Notes under the pieces: generated by a model
Told to the model about the DNA's origin: nothing
The model's database searches: none
The model's input: the letters and a program-made list of their open reading frames with translations, nothing else
Position numbers and translations under genes: made by a program
Shown: positions 17,433 to 26,866 of the stretch, in pieces
How the letters are laid out: each line of letters begins with the position of its first letter
How positions within the stretch are numbered: the first letter of the stretch is position 1
Assembly: GCF_002727065.1 (NCBI RefSeq)
Contig: NZ_PDVP01000020.1
Location: 22,090 to 86,089, forward strand
DNA from: Zhengella mangrovi
GTDB taxonomy: Bacteria > Pseudomonadota > Alphaproteobacteria > Rhizobiales > Rhizobiaceae
DNA length: 64,000 bases
Direction: 5' to 3'

Positions 17433-18503
17433 ATGGCTACCCTCACTAAGCTTCCTTCCGGCGCATGGCGCGCCCAGGTCCGTCGCAAGGGCCGTCATCT
17501 CTCCAAATCCTTTCGCCTGAAAAGCGAGGCTGAAGCCTGGGCGATCCAGGCCGAGCGCGCAATTCAACTCGACAAGAATCCGAATGGTCCTTCCATCAGT
17601 CCGAAGACCACATTCGGCGAGCTGATCGATCTCCACATCAGCGACCTGCATGAGGTGGGGCGACCATTGCTGCGTAGCAAGGCAAAATGCCTGGAGAAGC
17701 TGAAAGCCGACCTCGGATCAGAGCGGCTGAACAACCTGAATCGGGAACGATTGATTGCCTTCGGAAAGAGCCGCGCCAAGGAAGGCGCCGGGCCCGTCAC
17801 GGTCGGCATGGATCTTGGCTACATCCGCACGATCCTGGTCCATGCATCGGCCGTTCATGGCATCGATACACCGACCGAAGATGTCACGCTGGCCCGCGTG
17901 GCTCTGCGACGTCTGGGCGTTGTCGGAAAAGGCATGGAACGCGATCGCCGGCCGACGCAAGACGAGCTGGATCGCATCATATCCTATCATGACAATAATC
18001 CACGACAGACGATCCCGGTCGGCCGCATCGTCAAGTTCGCTGTGGCAACGGCGATGCGCCAGGAAGAAATCTGTACGCTCCTGTGGAGCGACATTGACCT
18101 CAGGACATGCATGGCAACGGTGCGCAATCGCAAGGACCCGCGCCGCAAGCAAGGCAATCATCAACTCGTGCCACTGCTGGACGTGACCGGCTATGATGCG
18201 GTCGAAATACTGGAGGAGCAGCGCCGGCATGTTTCCCCCAAAGGACGCGTCTTTCCTTATAACGGACGATCACTTGGCACTGCTTTCCGCCGCGCCTGTC
18301 AGGATCTCGGCATCGATGACCTGCATTTCCATGATCTGCGCCACGAGGCGACAAGCCGTCTGTTCGAGGCAGGCTTCGACATTCCAGAAGTGTCGCTCGT
18401 CACCGGGCACAAGGATTGGAAAATGCTACGGCGCTATCTCAACCTCAAACCGCACCAGCTTCTGAGGCGCAAGGCGACAGCCGGGCGATATGGCAACCGA
18501 TAG
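17433..18503 (+). CDS. int: Tyrosine recombinase/integrase of the dusA-inserted element
   Basis: A 356-residue site-specific recombinase. The N-terminal arm-binding region (residues 1-60) and core-binding domain (60-165) precede the catalytic domain. Catalytic residues are Arg209 (TAMRQEE), Lys234 (NRKDP), the HDLRH box with His300 and Arg303, His326 (TGHKDW) and the nucleophile Tyr335 (LRRYLNL). The start at 17433 is the first ATG with a family-like N-terminus (MATLTKLPSGAWRAQVRRKG); a frame back to 17388 crosses a palindrome. It lies beside dusA, pointing away from it, and should catalyse integration and excision. Confidence 0.94.
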   Translation: MATLTKLPSGAWRAQVRRKGRHLSKSFRLKSEAEAWAIQAERAIQLDKNPNGPSISPKTTFGELIDLHISDLHEVGRPLLRSKAKCLEKLKADLGSERLNNLNRERLIAFGKSRAKEGAGPVTVGMDLGYIRTILVHASAVHGIDTPTEDVTLARVALRRLGVVGKGMERDRRPTQDELDRIISYHDNNPRQTIPVGRIVKFAVATAMRQEEICTLLWSDIDLRTCMATVRNRKDPRRKQGNHQLVPLLDVTGYDAVEILEEQRRHVSPKGRVFPYNGRSLGTAFRRACQDLGIDDLHFHDLRHEATSRLFEAGFDIPEVSLVTGHKDWKMLRRYLNLKPHQLLRRKATAGRYGNR

Positions 18504-18515
18504 CGTCGCGCTTGT

Positions 18516-19703
18516 TCATGCTTCAACGAGAGCCGCTTGTTTTGGATCGTAGACAAAACGGCTGATCACGCCTTCCCGGATTTTCTCAACCGCGTCATCG
18601 ATAACGAAGAGCGGAACGAGGAACCATTCACGCGGCACGACAGGGTTTCCAAAACGGTCCCTGATCTCAATATTCAGGCGTGCCGGTTCAAACACACGGT
18701 GGATCAGGTTCTCAAGCTTGGTCTGATTGATGTTATAGAGGACGTAGGTAGCGACAATCTCAACGTCAGCCATCAGGAAAGTTGGCTGGAGCCGCGCACC
18801 GGCGACGCGTTTGTCGACAGCCATGGTAGTAACACCGATCTTGTGGACCAGATCGCGGTTTTCAGCGACGAGCGGATGGTCTGACTTGCTGCGTAAGACA
18901 TAGATCGTCCCGCTGGCCTCATCGCCATCCGCCGTCTGATTGGAAAAGAGTGGCCCGGCCGTTGGATCAGTGATGCGCCGCCCTGCTTCGTCCTTATTCA
19001 AGGCACGCTGAAGCGAACGCATCAGCATGTTGCTTTCGGTCCCATTGTCGAAAATCACGCGCAGGCGCGCGTCTGTCCGGCCGTGTTCGGTCGTCGTGAT
19101 CTCTCCCATCTCGGCGACATAGGCTTTCTGCCCGCCAACGATGAAGAAGCGGCCTTGCTGAATTTCTGCCTTGAGCTCGAACGGTCTGGTTTCGCGGATC
19201 CCGCTGTCGAGCTCTTTCTGCACCTGATCAAACAGCGGCTTGAACGTGTCGAAATCTTCGCAGCGTTGCCGGTTTGCAATCTCCTCAGCTGCCTTCTTTT
19301 CCGCACTTGATCGGACATGCCGCAGCTCTGTGAGAGCGGACGCATCTGCATCAATGCCGAGTTCGGCGAGAAGTGCGTCATCATCCAGTTCATCAGCCGC
19401 AATTACGGGATCGGCCTTGGCTTCGCCTAACAGGCCCTGATGATCAAGCGGCTCGACAAGAACACGGCACTCTTCCTGCTCGCGAATACGATCGAGGCGC
19501 ACCGCATAGAGGCGTTCGAAAATATCGCGACCGCCGCCATGCTGTGGTGGCCGGCCATGCTCTTCGACGAAACGTTGGATCTCCTCGAAGCCCGCGATGA
19601 TCCGCTCTTCCCGCGGCGTACGGCTCGAAACGGTCTTGGTTTCGACTTCAACGCCAAGCTCGGCAAGCAGAGCATCATCATCATCGGTGAAGCCCTTAGC
19701 CAT
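18516..19703 (-). CDS. GIY-YIG nuclease family protein, last gene of a restriction-like operon
   Basis: A 395-residue protein. Its C-terminal third is a GIY-YIG domain of the T5orf172 kind: GTIYVLRSKSDHP (residues 265-277), HKIGVTT (287-293) and a probable metal-binding glutamate at Glu331 (TKLENLIH). The N-terminal part contains two nearly equal acidic segments, DDDALLAELGVE (8-19) and DDDALLAELGID (108-119), separated by charged sequence. It is the likely DNA-cleaving subunit of the operon. It overlaps the helicase gene by eight bases. The Arg of the canonical active site is probably in DKRVAGARL. Confidence 0.85.
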   Translation of the reverse strand: MAKGFTDDDDALLAELGVEVETKTVSSRTPREERIIAGFEEIQRFVEEHGRPPQHGGGRDIFERLYAVRLDRIREQEECRVLVEPLDHQGLLGEAKADPVIAADELDDDALLAELGIDADASALTELRHVRSSAEKKAAEEIANRQRCEDFDTFKPLFDQVQKELDSGIRETRPFELKAEIQQGRFFIVGGQKAYVAEMGEITTTEHGRTDARLRVIFDNGTESNMLMRSLQRALNKDEAGRRITDPTAGPLFSNQTADGDEASGTIYVLRSKSDHPLVAENRDLVHKIGVTTMAVDKRVAGARLQPTFLMADVEIVATYVLYNINQTKLENLIHRVFEPARLNIEIRDRFGNPVVPREWFLVPLFVIDDAVEKIREGVISRFVYDPKQAALVEA

Positions 19704-21759
19704 TGGCGGCCTCCTGCTTCATGCGCGCAAGGAAAGCTACACCTTCGGCCATGCGCTTTTCCCAGGCATCGGGAGATGTGATGGAGGGCAGACGGCCGCG
19801 TTCCTGCTTGAATTTGAGGGCGCGCTTTGCCAGATCGCGCGCCTCTTCCGGGGTCAGCTGGACCTTCTTTGCGGCGATGATCGATGCAACTTGCTTGAGG
19901 CTCTCCTCGCTCATCGTCTTGGCGAGGATCGCATAGGCTTCGCTGAAGGGATTGATCTGGTCAATCAGGTCGATATCGAGTTCACGGACGTCCATGGCAA
20001 ACTTGCGCACGCCATCGATCAGCGCCGTATTGGCGCTCTTCTCATCGGTGTCGCTGGATAGTGCGATCTGTTTGGCCTTCTGGGTCAGGTTCAGCGCAGC
20101 TATGGCATTCTGGCGTACGGCTTCCTGATCACCATCATCAAGCTCGGGGTATTTGTCCTTGATGATTTTTCCAAGGCGGACCTGGGTAAGCTCTTGGGCG
20201 AGTGTTTCCCCTCCGACATGCTCACCGTCGAAGAGGCCCTTCTCCAAGGCGGTCTTGTCCTGGGCGAATGCTGCAATGACCTCGTTCAGGTCTTCCTTGC
20301 AAATGCGCTCGGCTTCCTTACTCTTCGGCTCAGACAGGCCCTTGATTTCAATCTGGAACTGGCCGGTACTTTCATTGAAGCCGACATTGCACTTGTCGGG
20401 ATTATAGCCCCCTTCCCCATAGTCAAACCCTTCGACCGGTCCGCTCGCCTTGGCCTTGGGCGTGAAATTGAAACGCGGCGCCAGCACCTGTTCCATGAGG
20501 AGGCTGGCGGCGATCGCCTTCAGAGTGTCATTGACGGCCTCGGTGACAGCAGCTTCTGTCGCATCGGGCTCGGCGATCAGATTGGTGAAGCGGGCGTGCG
20601 TCTTTCCTGCGGCATCGCGGGTTGCCCGTCCGATGATCTGGACGATTTCGGTCAGGCTGGCTCGGTAGCCAACCGTGAGGGCATGCTCGCACCAGATCCA
20701 GTCAAAGCCCTCCTTGGCCATGCCAAGGGCGATGATGATGTCGACATAATCGCGATTGTTTTTCTGCGCGGGATCTTTCAGCGCTGCAGACACCTTCTCG
20801 CGCTTGGCGTCGTCATCGACCAGGTCCGCAATGCGCAGAACCTTGCCCTCCGCTGTCTTCACCAACTGAAAACCGGTCGCCGGATCAGTGCCCTGCCATT
20901 CGCCAAGCTCCTCGATGATGTGCTCGACTTCCCGGATCTTATCCTTGGTGCTCTCGCGTGAATTGACCGAGGGAATGTGGATAATGGTTTTCTCGGACGG
21001 ATCGAGCACTTTGAGAATGTCGTCCGAATAGGCCCCCGAATAGAAAAAGTAGCCGATATCGAGTGATTTCAGATATTTGTAGCCGTTGAGCTGCTCGTAA
21101 TAAGTGTATGTGACGGTTTCGAATTTCGCCTCATCATGAGGCATCAAAACCGGTTCCGCATCACCCCGGAAATACGAGCCGGTCATCGCGACGATGTGGA
21201 CCTTGTCGCGAGCGATCAACTCGGTGAGCTGCGCGCCCAACTTGTTGTCGGGATTGGCCGAGACGTGATGGAATTCGTCCACAGCGATTAAACAATTGTC
21301 GAAAGCTTCGAGACCATATTTCTCAACCGCGTTGCGGAACGTCGCATGAGGGCAGACGAGGACCCGATCTTCCCCTTTCAGAAAAGCGCCAACCGATTCC
21401 GCCTTGCTGCCTTCTGAACCTGGCGCGTTACAAAGATTCCATCTTGGCTCGACATGCCAGTCAGCCCAGAACCCGAACTTGGTCAGCGGCTCATCGGCAA
21501 AGCTGGATCCGATCGATTTCTCCGGCACGGTGATGATGGCCTTGCGAAGGCCCTGATTGGCAAGCTTGTCGAGCGCGATGAACATGAGCGCGCGGCTCTT
21601 GCCAGAGGCTGGCGGCGATTTGATCAGAAGATACTGCTCGCCTCTTTTCTCATAGGCGCGCTCCTGCATCGGGCGCATCCCAAGCTCGTTGGACTTGGTG
21701 GATCTGCCGTTCTGAGCGTAAGTTACAGAGACTGACGGGACGGATTTCTTCGCTGTCAT
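19696..21759 (-). CDS. DEAD/DEAH-box superfamily 2 helicase of a restriction-like operon
   Basis: A 687-residue SF2 ATPase. Walker A is at residues 49-55 (PPASGKS), the DExx motif is VDEFHH, motif III is AMTGSYF, and motif VI is QIIGRATRDAAGKTHAR. The C-terminal 250 residues contain helical and charged sequence without a recognised nuclease motif. The arrangement resembles restriction-type translocases (HsdR/Res ATPase core) without the PD-(D/E)xK domain. It starts two bases after the methylase stop and overlaps the GIY-YIG gene, so the three are translated together. It probably supplies ATP-driven translocation to the nuclease. Confidence 0.88.
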   Translation of the reverse strand: MTAKKSVPSVSVTYAQNGRSTKSNELGMRPMQERAYEKRGEQYLLIKSPPASGKSRALMFIALDKLANQGLRKAIITVPEKSIGSSFADEPLTKFGFWADWHVEPRWNLCNAPGSEGSKAESVGAFLKGEDRVLVCPHATFRNAVEKYGLEAFDNCLIAVDEFHHVSANPDNKLGAQLTELIARDKVHIVAMTGSYFRGDAEPVLMPHDEAKFETVTYTYYEQLNGYKYLKSLDIGYFFYSGAYSDDILKVLDPSEKTIIHIPSVNSRESTKDKIREVEHIIEELGEWQGTDPATGFQLVKTAEGKVLRIADLVDDDAKREKVSAALKDPAQKNNRDYVDIIIALGMAKEGFDWIWCEHALTVGYRASLTEIVQIIGRATRDAAGKTHARFTNLIAEPDATEAAVTEAVNDTLKAIAASLLMEQVLAPRFNFTPKAKASGPVEGFDYGEGGYNPDKCNVGFNESTGQFQIEIKGLSEPKSKEAERICKEDLNEVIAAFAQDKTALEKGLFDGEHVGGETLAQELTQVRLGKIIKDKYPELDDGDQEAVRQNAIAALNLTQKAKQIALSSDTDEKSANTALIDGVRKFAMDVRELDIDLIDQINPFSEAYAILAKTMSEESLKQVASIIAAKKVQLTPEEARDLAKRALKFKQERGRLPSITSPDAWEKRMAEGVAFLARMKQEAANG

Positions 21760-21761
21760 TT

Positions 21762-24536
21762 CTAGACCTCCGCCTTTCGCTTATCAGATGCTCCCGGCTT
21801 AGTTGCCATCTTCGTATACATCTCAAATAGCTTTTCCAGACGCTCCGTATCGTTCTTGAAGCGGCGGCCGATGTAGATGCGCTCAAGGATTTCGTCGTTG
21901 TGATCATGGGCGGCGCGCAGATCGGCGGGCATCTTTTCTGGGTCGTAGAGATCGGCGATGGTCGCTGGGAAATGCGCTTCACGCGCCAATAGAATGTCTT
22001 GAGCACTGCGAGTAAGGTCGGCCTTATTTTTCTCCGTCAGTTGCGGCATTGGAAAATTGTTCCAGCCAAGTGTGTTCGAGTAAGAAAAGTCGGTTCGCAT
22101 ACGAACACAGACGGCCCCGATCCAAGCCCAGTGGAGACGGGAAGCGATTACAGCTAAATTCCACAACGGAGCATCACAGAGCGCAAAATTCCTGTCTCCG
22201 ACAATCGTATCTCGGTCAAAATAACCGACGGGAAGTACGTCTCTGTTCTCGGAACTGACGCGTGGAACAACGATACAACTGTCTTTACATATGCCCTGTA
22301 TTTGCCGAAACTTGTGAGGGTATGCTGCATAGTCGCGCGTTGAGGCCGCAGTGCTCTCCAGGCGCATCCGTCGCACCCCCTCAACGCGAGCTTTCAGTTC
22401 CGGAATGGCGAGTGCGTCAGCGATGTCATCATCCTCGATCCAGATGCAATATCGTTGGATGCCATTGATCAGCTCTTGAGCTCCGACGAATTTTTTGACG
22501 AATACATCTGCTTGCGGAGCAGAGCCATTTAGTGATTGCTTTTCGGTTTCGTTAAGAAGAAGATTACCGCCATCGGTAGGCATGTTACCGCGTATCATAT
22601 AACCGCGTTCATCAGCCGCCCTTGATATCGGCTCAACAATTATTCGCCTACCGGGAATGAGATAGGCATTAATATTGTTCACTTTTCGGACAGCCGTTTT
22701 ACCTTCCGGATCAATGTGGAACAGACTTTTTGTACTGATTTCTTCTGATCCTACACCAACAATGACGACTGTAACCCCAGCATTGTGACTAGCGAGGTTA
22801 GCCCACTTAAACGAAGTGTGAGCAAAGTATATATCCATTCTCTTCTGGTAAATGAGAGGCCAAAGAATCGGAACCTGTTCACCTTGGCAGATGGAATTGG
22901 TGCTGACGAAGGCAAAAGTTCCTTCGGTACACTGAAAATAATCCGCCGCCAGTTTGAACCAGCAAGCTACAAGATCAAGTGAACGCCAAATTTTTGTGTG
23001 AGACTCAAAAACATGGCAAACGTCAGACTTTTGTTCCGCTGTCTGTTTTGAGCTGCCTACGTAGGGCGGATTCCCGCAAATATAGGTCTCGCCCCCCTCA
23101 TTCTCGAAATCTATTTCCGACTGATTGAGTGGCGTATTGAATAGATCATCACCATGAATTTTGACACCTGTGCCAGTCGGGGGGCACACAGTAAGCCAAT
23201 CGATTCTGAGTGCATTGCCGCAAGTAATCCAGTTCATGGCGTCAAGCGGTAGAAACTCCGCCAAAGCTTCCTGTTGGCCGCGATAAAGCACGTCACACTG
23301 ATACTCGGCGATGATCAGCGCCAGTCGCGCGATCTCGGCCGGAAAGTCGCGCAATTCGATCCCGCGAAAATTGGTCAGCGGGATTTCTGTGCGCCGGTCG
23401 GCCTCGCCGCGCCTCTTGTTAATCTCGGCCTCGATCGCCCGCATCTGCTTGTAAGCGATGACAAGAAAATTGCCCGAGCCGCAGGCAGGGTCGAACACCC
23501 TGATCCGTGCCATGCGGTTGCGCAGGTTGAGGAGCTTGCGAGCGTTTTCGCCGGCCTCGTCCAACTTTTCGCGAAGATCATCGAGGAACAGCGGGTTCAG
23601 CACCTTCAGGATGTTCGGCACGGATGTGTAGTGCATACCGAGCGCGCCACGTTCCTCGTCATCGGCGACGGCCTGGATCATAGAGCCAAAGATATCGGGG
23701 TTGATCTTCGTCCAGTCGAGGCTGCCGATATGGATGAGATAGGTGCGCGCAATCTTCGAAAAGCGCGGCACGTCTGTGGAGCCGGAAAACAGCCCGCCAT
23801 TCACATAGGGAAACTTCTCCGCCCAGCGGGGCAAGTTTGCCGCCACACGGTCTCTGGGCGGCGTATTCATCGCCCGGAAGAGTTCGCTGATCACTTCATG
23901 CGTATTTGAGGAATCGCTGGCACTCATCCGGCTGATGGTGCCGGTGAACAGATCCTCACCATTGAGGATGTCTGTATCCTCGGCGAAGAACAGAAAGATC
24001 AGCCGCGCCATGAAATGGTTCATGTCGTGGCGACGCTCAGCACTACCCCAATCGGGATTGTCCTTCAGCAACTCCACATAGAGCCGGTTCAGCCGGCCCG
24101 TCGCCTTGATGTCGAAGGCGCTCTCGCGGATTTGCTTGACGGTGGAAATGCCGGCCAGCGGCAGGAAAAAGCCGAAATGATCGGGGAAATCAGGATAATC
24201 ACAGACTATGACCTCTCCGCTCGTGAGATCTTCGGCCTGGAAGACCTTGCCATCGGTCGCGAGGACGAATTTCGCCTTGGCCCTCGTCGTCGTCGGGCTT
24301 GCATTCAACGCGGCAAGCGCCTCGGTGACCGTCCCCTCCGGCGCGACTTTGATGTGGATATGATTGCGCTGCAGTACGCCGCCAGCATCAGAGCCATTCG
24401 ACGCACCGGATTTCAGCTTCTTGATGGTCGTCGACTTGTTTCCGAACGCCTCCAGAAAGGCAAAGGGAAACTCTTCCGGGTCGAAAGGCTGCTCAGCCAG
24501 CCGTGATATGGCCTCTTCAATCTCGACAGCATTCAT
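21762..24536 (-). CDS. MmeI-like class I SAM-dependent DNA methyltransferase
   Basis: A 924-residue N6-adenine-type DNA methylase. SAM motif I is FDPACGSGNF (residues 348-357) and the catalytic motif IV is GNPPYVG (NPPY at 489-492). The region before motif I (MmeI helical-spacer-like, LFFAEDTDILNGEDLF), the region after it and the C-terminal target-recognition and tail segments (WNNFPMPQLTE...DLYDPEKMPADLR) fit the MmeI family. A type IIG PD-(D/E)xK motif is not evident in the first 130 residues, so the protein looks like modification only. It overlaps the DUF262 gene by four bases. Confidence 0.9.
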   Translation of the reverse strand: MNAVEIEEAISRLAEQPFDPEEFPFAFLEAFGNKSTTIKKLKSGASNGSDAGGVLQRNHIHIKVAPEGTVTEALAALNASPTTTRAKAKFVLATDGKVFQAEDLTSGEVIVCDYPDFPDHFGFFLPLAGISTVKQIRESAFDIKATGRLNRLYVELLKDNPDWGSAERRHDMNHFMARLIFLFFAEDTDILNGEDLFTGTISRMSASDSSNTHEVISELFRAMNTPPRDRVAANLPRWAEKFPYVNGGLFSGSTDVPRFSKIARTYLIHIGSLDWTKINPDIFGSMIQAVADDEERGALGMHYTSVPNILKVLNPLFLDDLREKLDEAGENARKLLNLRNRMARIRVFDPACGSGNFLVIAYKQMRAIEAEINKRRGEADRRTEIPLTNFRGIELRDFPAEIARLALIIAEYQCDVLYRGQQEALAEFLPLDAMNWITCGNALRIDWLTVCPPTGTGVKIHGDDLFNTPLNQSEIDFENEGGETYICGNPPYVGSSKQTAEQKSDVCHVFESHTKIWRSLDLVACWFKLAADYFQCTEGTFAFVSTNSICQGEQVPILWPLIYQKRMDIYFAHTSFKWANLASHNAGVTVVIVGVGSEEISTKSLFHIDPEGKTAVRKVNNINAYLIPGRRIIVEPISRAADERGYMIRGNMPTDGGNLLLNETEKQSLNGSAPQADVFVKKFVGAQELINGIQRYCIWIEDDDIADALAIPELKARVEGVRRMRLESTAASTRDYAAYPHKFRQIQGICKDSCIVVPRVSSENRDVLPVGYFDRDTIVGDRNFALCDAPLWNLAVIASRLHWAWIGAVCVRMRTDFSYSNTLGWNNFPMPQLTEKNKADLTRSAQDILLAREAHFPATIADLYDPEKMPADLRAAHDHNDEILERIYIGRRFKNDTERLEKLFEMYTKMATKPGASDKRKAEV

Positions 24537-26428
24537 GGTGTAGACGCCTCCGGCGTATCGGATGACGGATACGGCCAGATCAGTGTCGCCAACTGGAACA
24601 GACGCCCTGCCCGCTCGGCTATGTCGGCTTCGTTCCAGGCGTCACGCTCGTCGGTGCGCAGCCAGGCATTCAGCCTCAGATCACTGTCTTCGATGATCTT
24701 CTTGCGTTTTTCATCGAACGGGCCATTGCTGACAGAGGTATTCAAGGCCTGGGTCAGCAATGTGAGATTGCCGACCGTATGAATGATCCGCATCCGAGCC
24801 GTTTCGGCCGTTTCGTCGTTCAGAAGGGCGATGGTTTCCGCATAAGGATAATCCTCTAGCGATCCCTTCTGTGGAAGGAGATGTTCGACCGTCAGATTGG
24901 TAGGGATGGAGACCGCCTCGTTCTTGGTGGTACGCAATTGCTCCTCAAGCGCGCGCAGAACCATGGCGCAGCGGTCGATGCGGGACTTCACATAGATTGG
25001 TTTCGTCAACCAACCGGCCTTGAATTCCTGGTCTGTTGGCCATTTTGCTGTCGGTTCGCTGGAGCGCAGAAGCTCGGCCCGTAGCGCATCAGCAATGTTC
25101 TCTCCCCCCTCGTCCGCACGTTTGAGCTTCACCAGAAGGCCCAGGAAGAAGCGGTTGTAATTCTTGTTGGTCCATTGACAGACGAAGCGGCGCACCAGCC
25201 AGGATTCAAGGTCGGTGAGGCAACGTTCGAGATCGGTACTGGAAAGCTTCGATTGGGGAAGGCCCGTCAAGAACAGCAAAGTTGGATAGACCGTGCTGGT
25301 GTCGAGGGATTTCAGGCGAGCGGCCAGTTTTGCCAGGCGAGAATTGCCCTCCGGCGCAACCAGTTTTCTGAACAGCGCGCTGTAGGTTTTGAGTTCGGAG
25401 AGAAACTCCTCAATCGATGATGACTGCTCATCCCGCCAGTCCTTGAATTCGCGGAACAGGCGCCCGATGGCGAGATCGGCTTCGGTCTTCATCACGAGGT
25501 AGTGGAAGATGAAAAGATCGATCCGCGGCCGCGTCAGGCGCCCCTGACGTTCCTGCACATGCCAAAAGCGGTCCTCGCCTGTAGTATCCGGACTCGCGAG
25601 TTTCAGATCATCGAAGTCGCGCCAATAGGTGTTATAGAGACGATCGGTATCCAATGTCGGCTGATTGGATGCCTGAAGGAAAATGAAGTTCCGGATCAGG
25701 TCCGATGGTAGCAATGGCTGGCCACGGGCGTTCAAAGTCTCGAAGATCACCTGCGGATCGTCGGAATCCTCCAATTCAATGACGACGAATTGCAAGGCGG
25801 TTCGCAACGCCTGGGCAATGCTGTGCAGCCGATCTTCCTGCTCCTCCTTACTGCCGCCCGCTTCGACATACGTGCTGATGGCATCGTGGAAGAAGAGATA
25901 GGCCTCCGCCATCCGCTTGAGCGGCGTGTTCTGGGTGTCATCGCGATCAAACTGGTCGCCGATCGCTGAAGGGCTTCCAGCCGTCATCACCTTTGAAAAG
26001 GTTTGACGATCGGCATTGGTGGGCCAGACCTTGAACCGTTCGTCGGAGGTTTCATCACGGACAGGATTCTTGGTGAGCCGGTCGAACGGTCCGTCACCCT
26101 CCGGGCTGCGGGCGTTTGCATAATCACGCAGAGCTGCAAGCAGAATCTGCAACGTCGTGAGACGCTGCTGCCCGTCGATGATCTCGGAGCGCGGCATGCT
26201 TCGTCCGACGATCTTGTTGACGTTGAGGACAACGGCACCAAGGAAATGCGTCTTTCCATTTTGATTGTAAGGGTCTTCGAGCGCTGCTTCCGCCTGCCGC
26301 TGAATATCTTCCCAGAGAGGCTCCCACTGTTCCTCGCGTGTCCAGACATAGGACCGCTGATAAAGTGGCACGACATAGCGGCGTTCCCGCTCAAACATTT
26401 CATGAACGGTCAGTTTGTCAGGCTTCAT
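24533..26428 (-). CDS. DUF262/DUF1524 protein, GmrSD-like HNH nuclease
   Basis: A 631-residue protein. The N-terminal DUF262 domain has VPLYQRSYVW (residues 20-29) and the nucleotide-binding/hydrolysing motif IDGQQRLTTLQ (84-94, DGQQR at 85-89). The C-terminal DUF1524 HNH domain has TVEHLLPQ (His516) and GNLTLLTQALNTSVSNGPF with downstream lysines. This two-domain order is that of GmrSD-type type IV restriction enzymes, which cut modified phage DNA. It is the second gene of the operon and overlaps both neighbours in ATGA junctions. It may act with the adjacent methylase system or independently. Confidence 0.9.
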   Translation of the reverse strand: MKPDKLTVHEMFERERRYVVPLYQRSYVWTREEQWEPLWEDIQRQAEAALEDPYNQNGKTHFLGAVVLNVNKIVGRSMPRSEIIDGQQRLTTLQILLAALRDYANARSPEGDGPFDRLTKNPVRDETSDERFKVWPTNADRQTFSKVMTAGSPSAIGDQFDRDDTQNTPLKRMAEAYLFFHDAISTYVEAGGSKEEQEDRLHSIAQALRTALQFVVIELEDSDDPQVIFETLNARGQPLLPSDLIRNFIFLQASNQPTLDTDRLYNTYWRDFDDLKLASPDTTGEDRFWHVQERQGRLTRPRIDLFIFHYLVMKTEADLAIGRLFREFKDWRDEQSSSIEEFLSELKTYSALFRKLVAPEGNSRLAKLAARLKSLDTSTVYPTLLFLTGLPQSKLSSTDLERCLTDLESWLVRRFVCQWTNKNYNRFFLGLLVKLKRADEGGENIADALRAELLRSSEPTAKWPTDQEFKAGWLTKPIYVKSRIDRCAMVLRALEEQLRTTKNEAVSIPTNLTVEHLLPQKGSLEDYPYAETIALLNDETAETARMRIIHTVGNLTLLTQALNTSVSNGPFDEKRKKIIEDSDLRLNAWLRTDERDAWNEADIAERAGRLFQLATLIWPYPSSDTPEASTP

Positions 26429-26601
26429 GGCAACTCTTTGGGTGTCGGTTTGGGTTTGTCGCTCGAATTGTGCTCGACATAACTGCGCATGAACTCCCGC
26501 AGGACCTGAGCAGCGGGCTTGTCCTGGGCACGACAGACATCAAGAAATCGCTGTCTGAGTGACCGATCAATGCGGATACGAAAGCCAACGTCTTTTTCCA
26601 T
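26425..26601 (-). CDS. Small ribbon-helix-helix/antitoxin-like protein
   Basis: A 58-residue protein starting at ATG 26601 (MEKDVGFRIRIDRSLRQRF). The pattern FRIRIDRSLRQRFLDVCRAQDKPAAQVLREFMRSYVEHN fits a ribbon-helix-helix DNA-binding fold: a strand, then two helices. A longer frame begins at 26658. Its stop overlaps the ATG of the DUF262 gene (26425-26428). It is the first gene of the five-gene operon and probably represses it, so it would control expression of the nucleases. Binding sites were not identified. Confidence 0.7.
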   Translation of the reverse strand: MEKDVGFRIRIDRSLRQRFLDVCRAQDKPAAQVLREFMRSYVEHNSSDKPKPTPKELP

Positions 26602-26733
26602 TTGAAGAGTGTACACAATGGATACACCGGCAAACAGCTTTTCACAGGATTCATCCACGGCTATCTTCTATTGAAATTGAAATCAAATACACGCAATAGG
26701 ACACAGAGGCCCAAAGGGTGGCTGGTAAGTTTC

Positions 26734-26774
26734 CCCCGTATCTGCCTTACACCCCCAAGGGGTCGAAGGGGATC
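26734..26774. repeat. Direct repeat copy A bounding the 26.7-32.3 kb module
   Basis: Bases 26734-26755 are identical over 22 bases to 32311-32332 (CCCCGTATCTGCC followed by TTACACCCC). A second block, TCGAAGGGGATC at 26763-26774, also recurs at 32365-32376, but at a different distance. This lies upstream of the restriction-like operon. Confidence 0.85.
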
Positions 26775-26866
26775 GTCCTGCTCACCCGTGCAGAGCATGC
26801 GCTGCCTGGACGGGCTGAACTGAAACCTCGATCCCTGATTGGAATAAGCAGAAGGACCAAAGCCGC

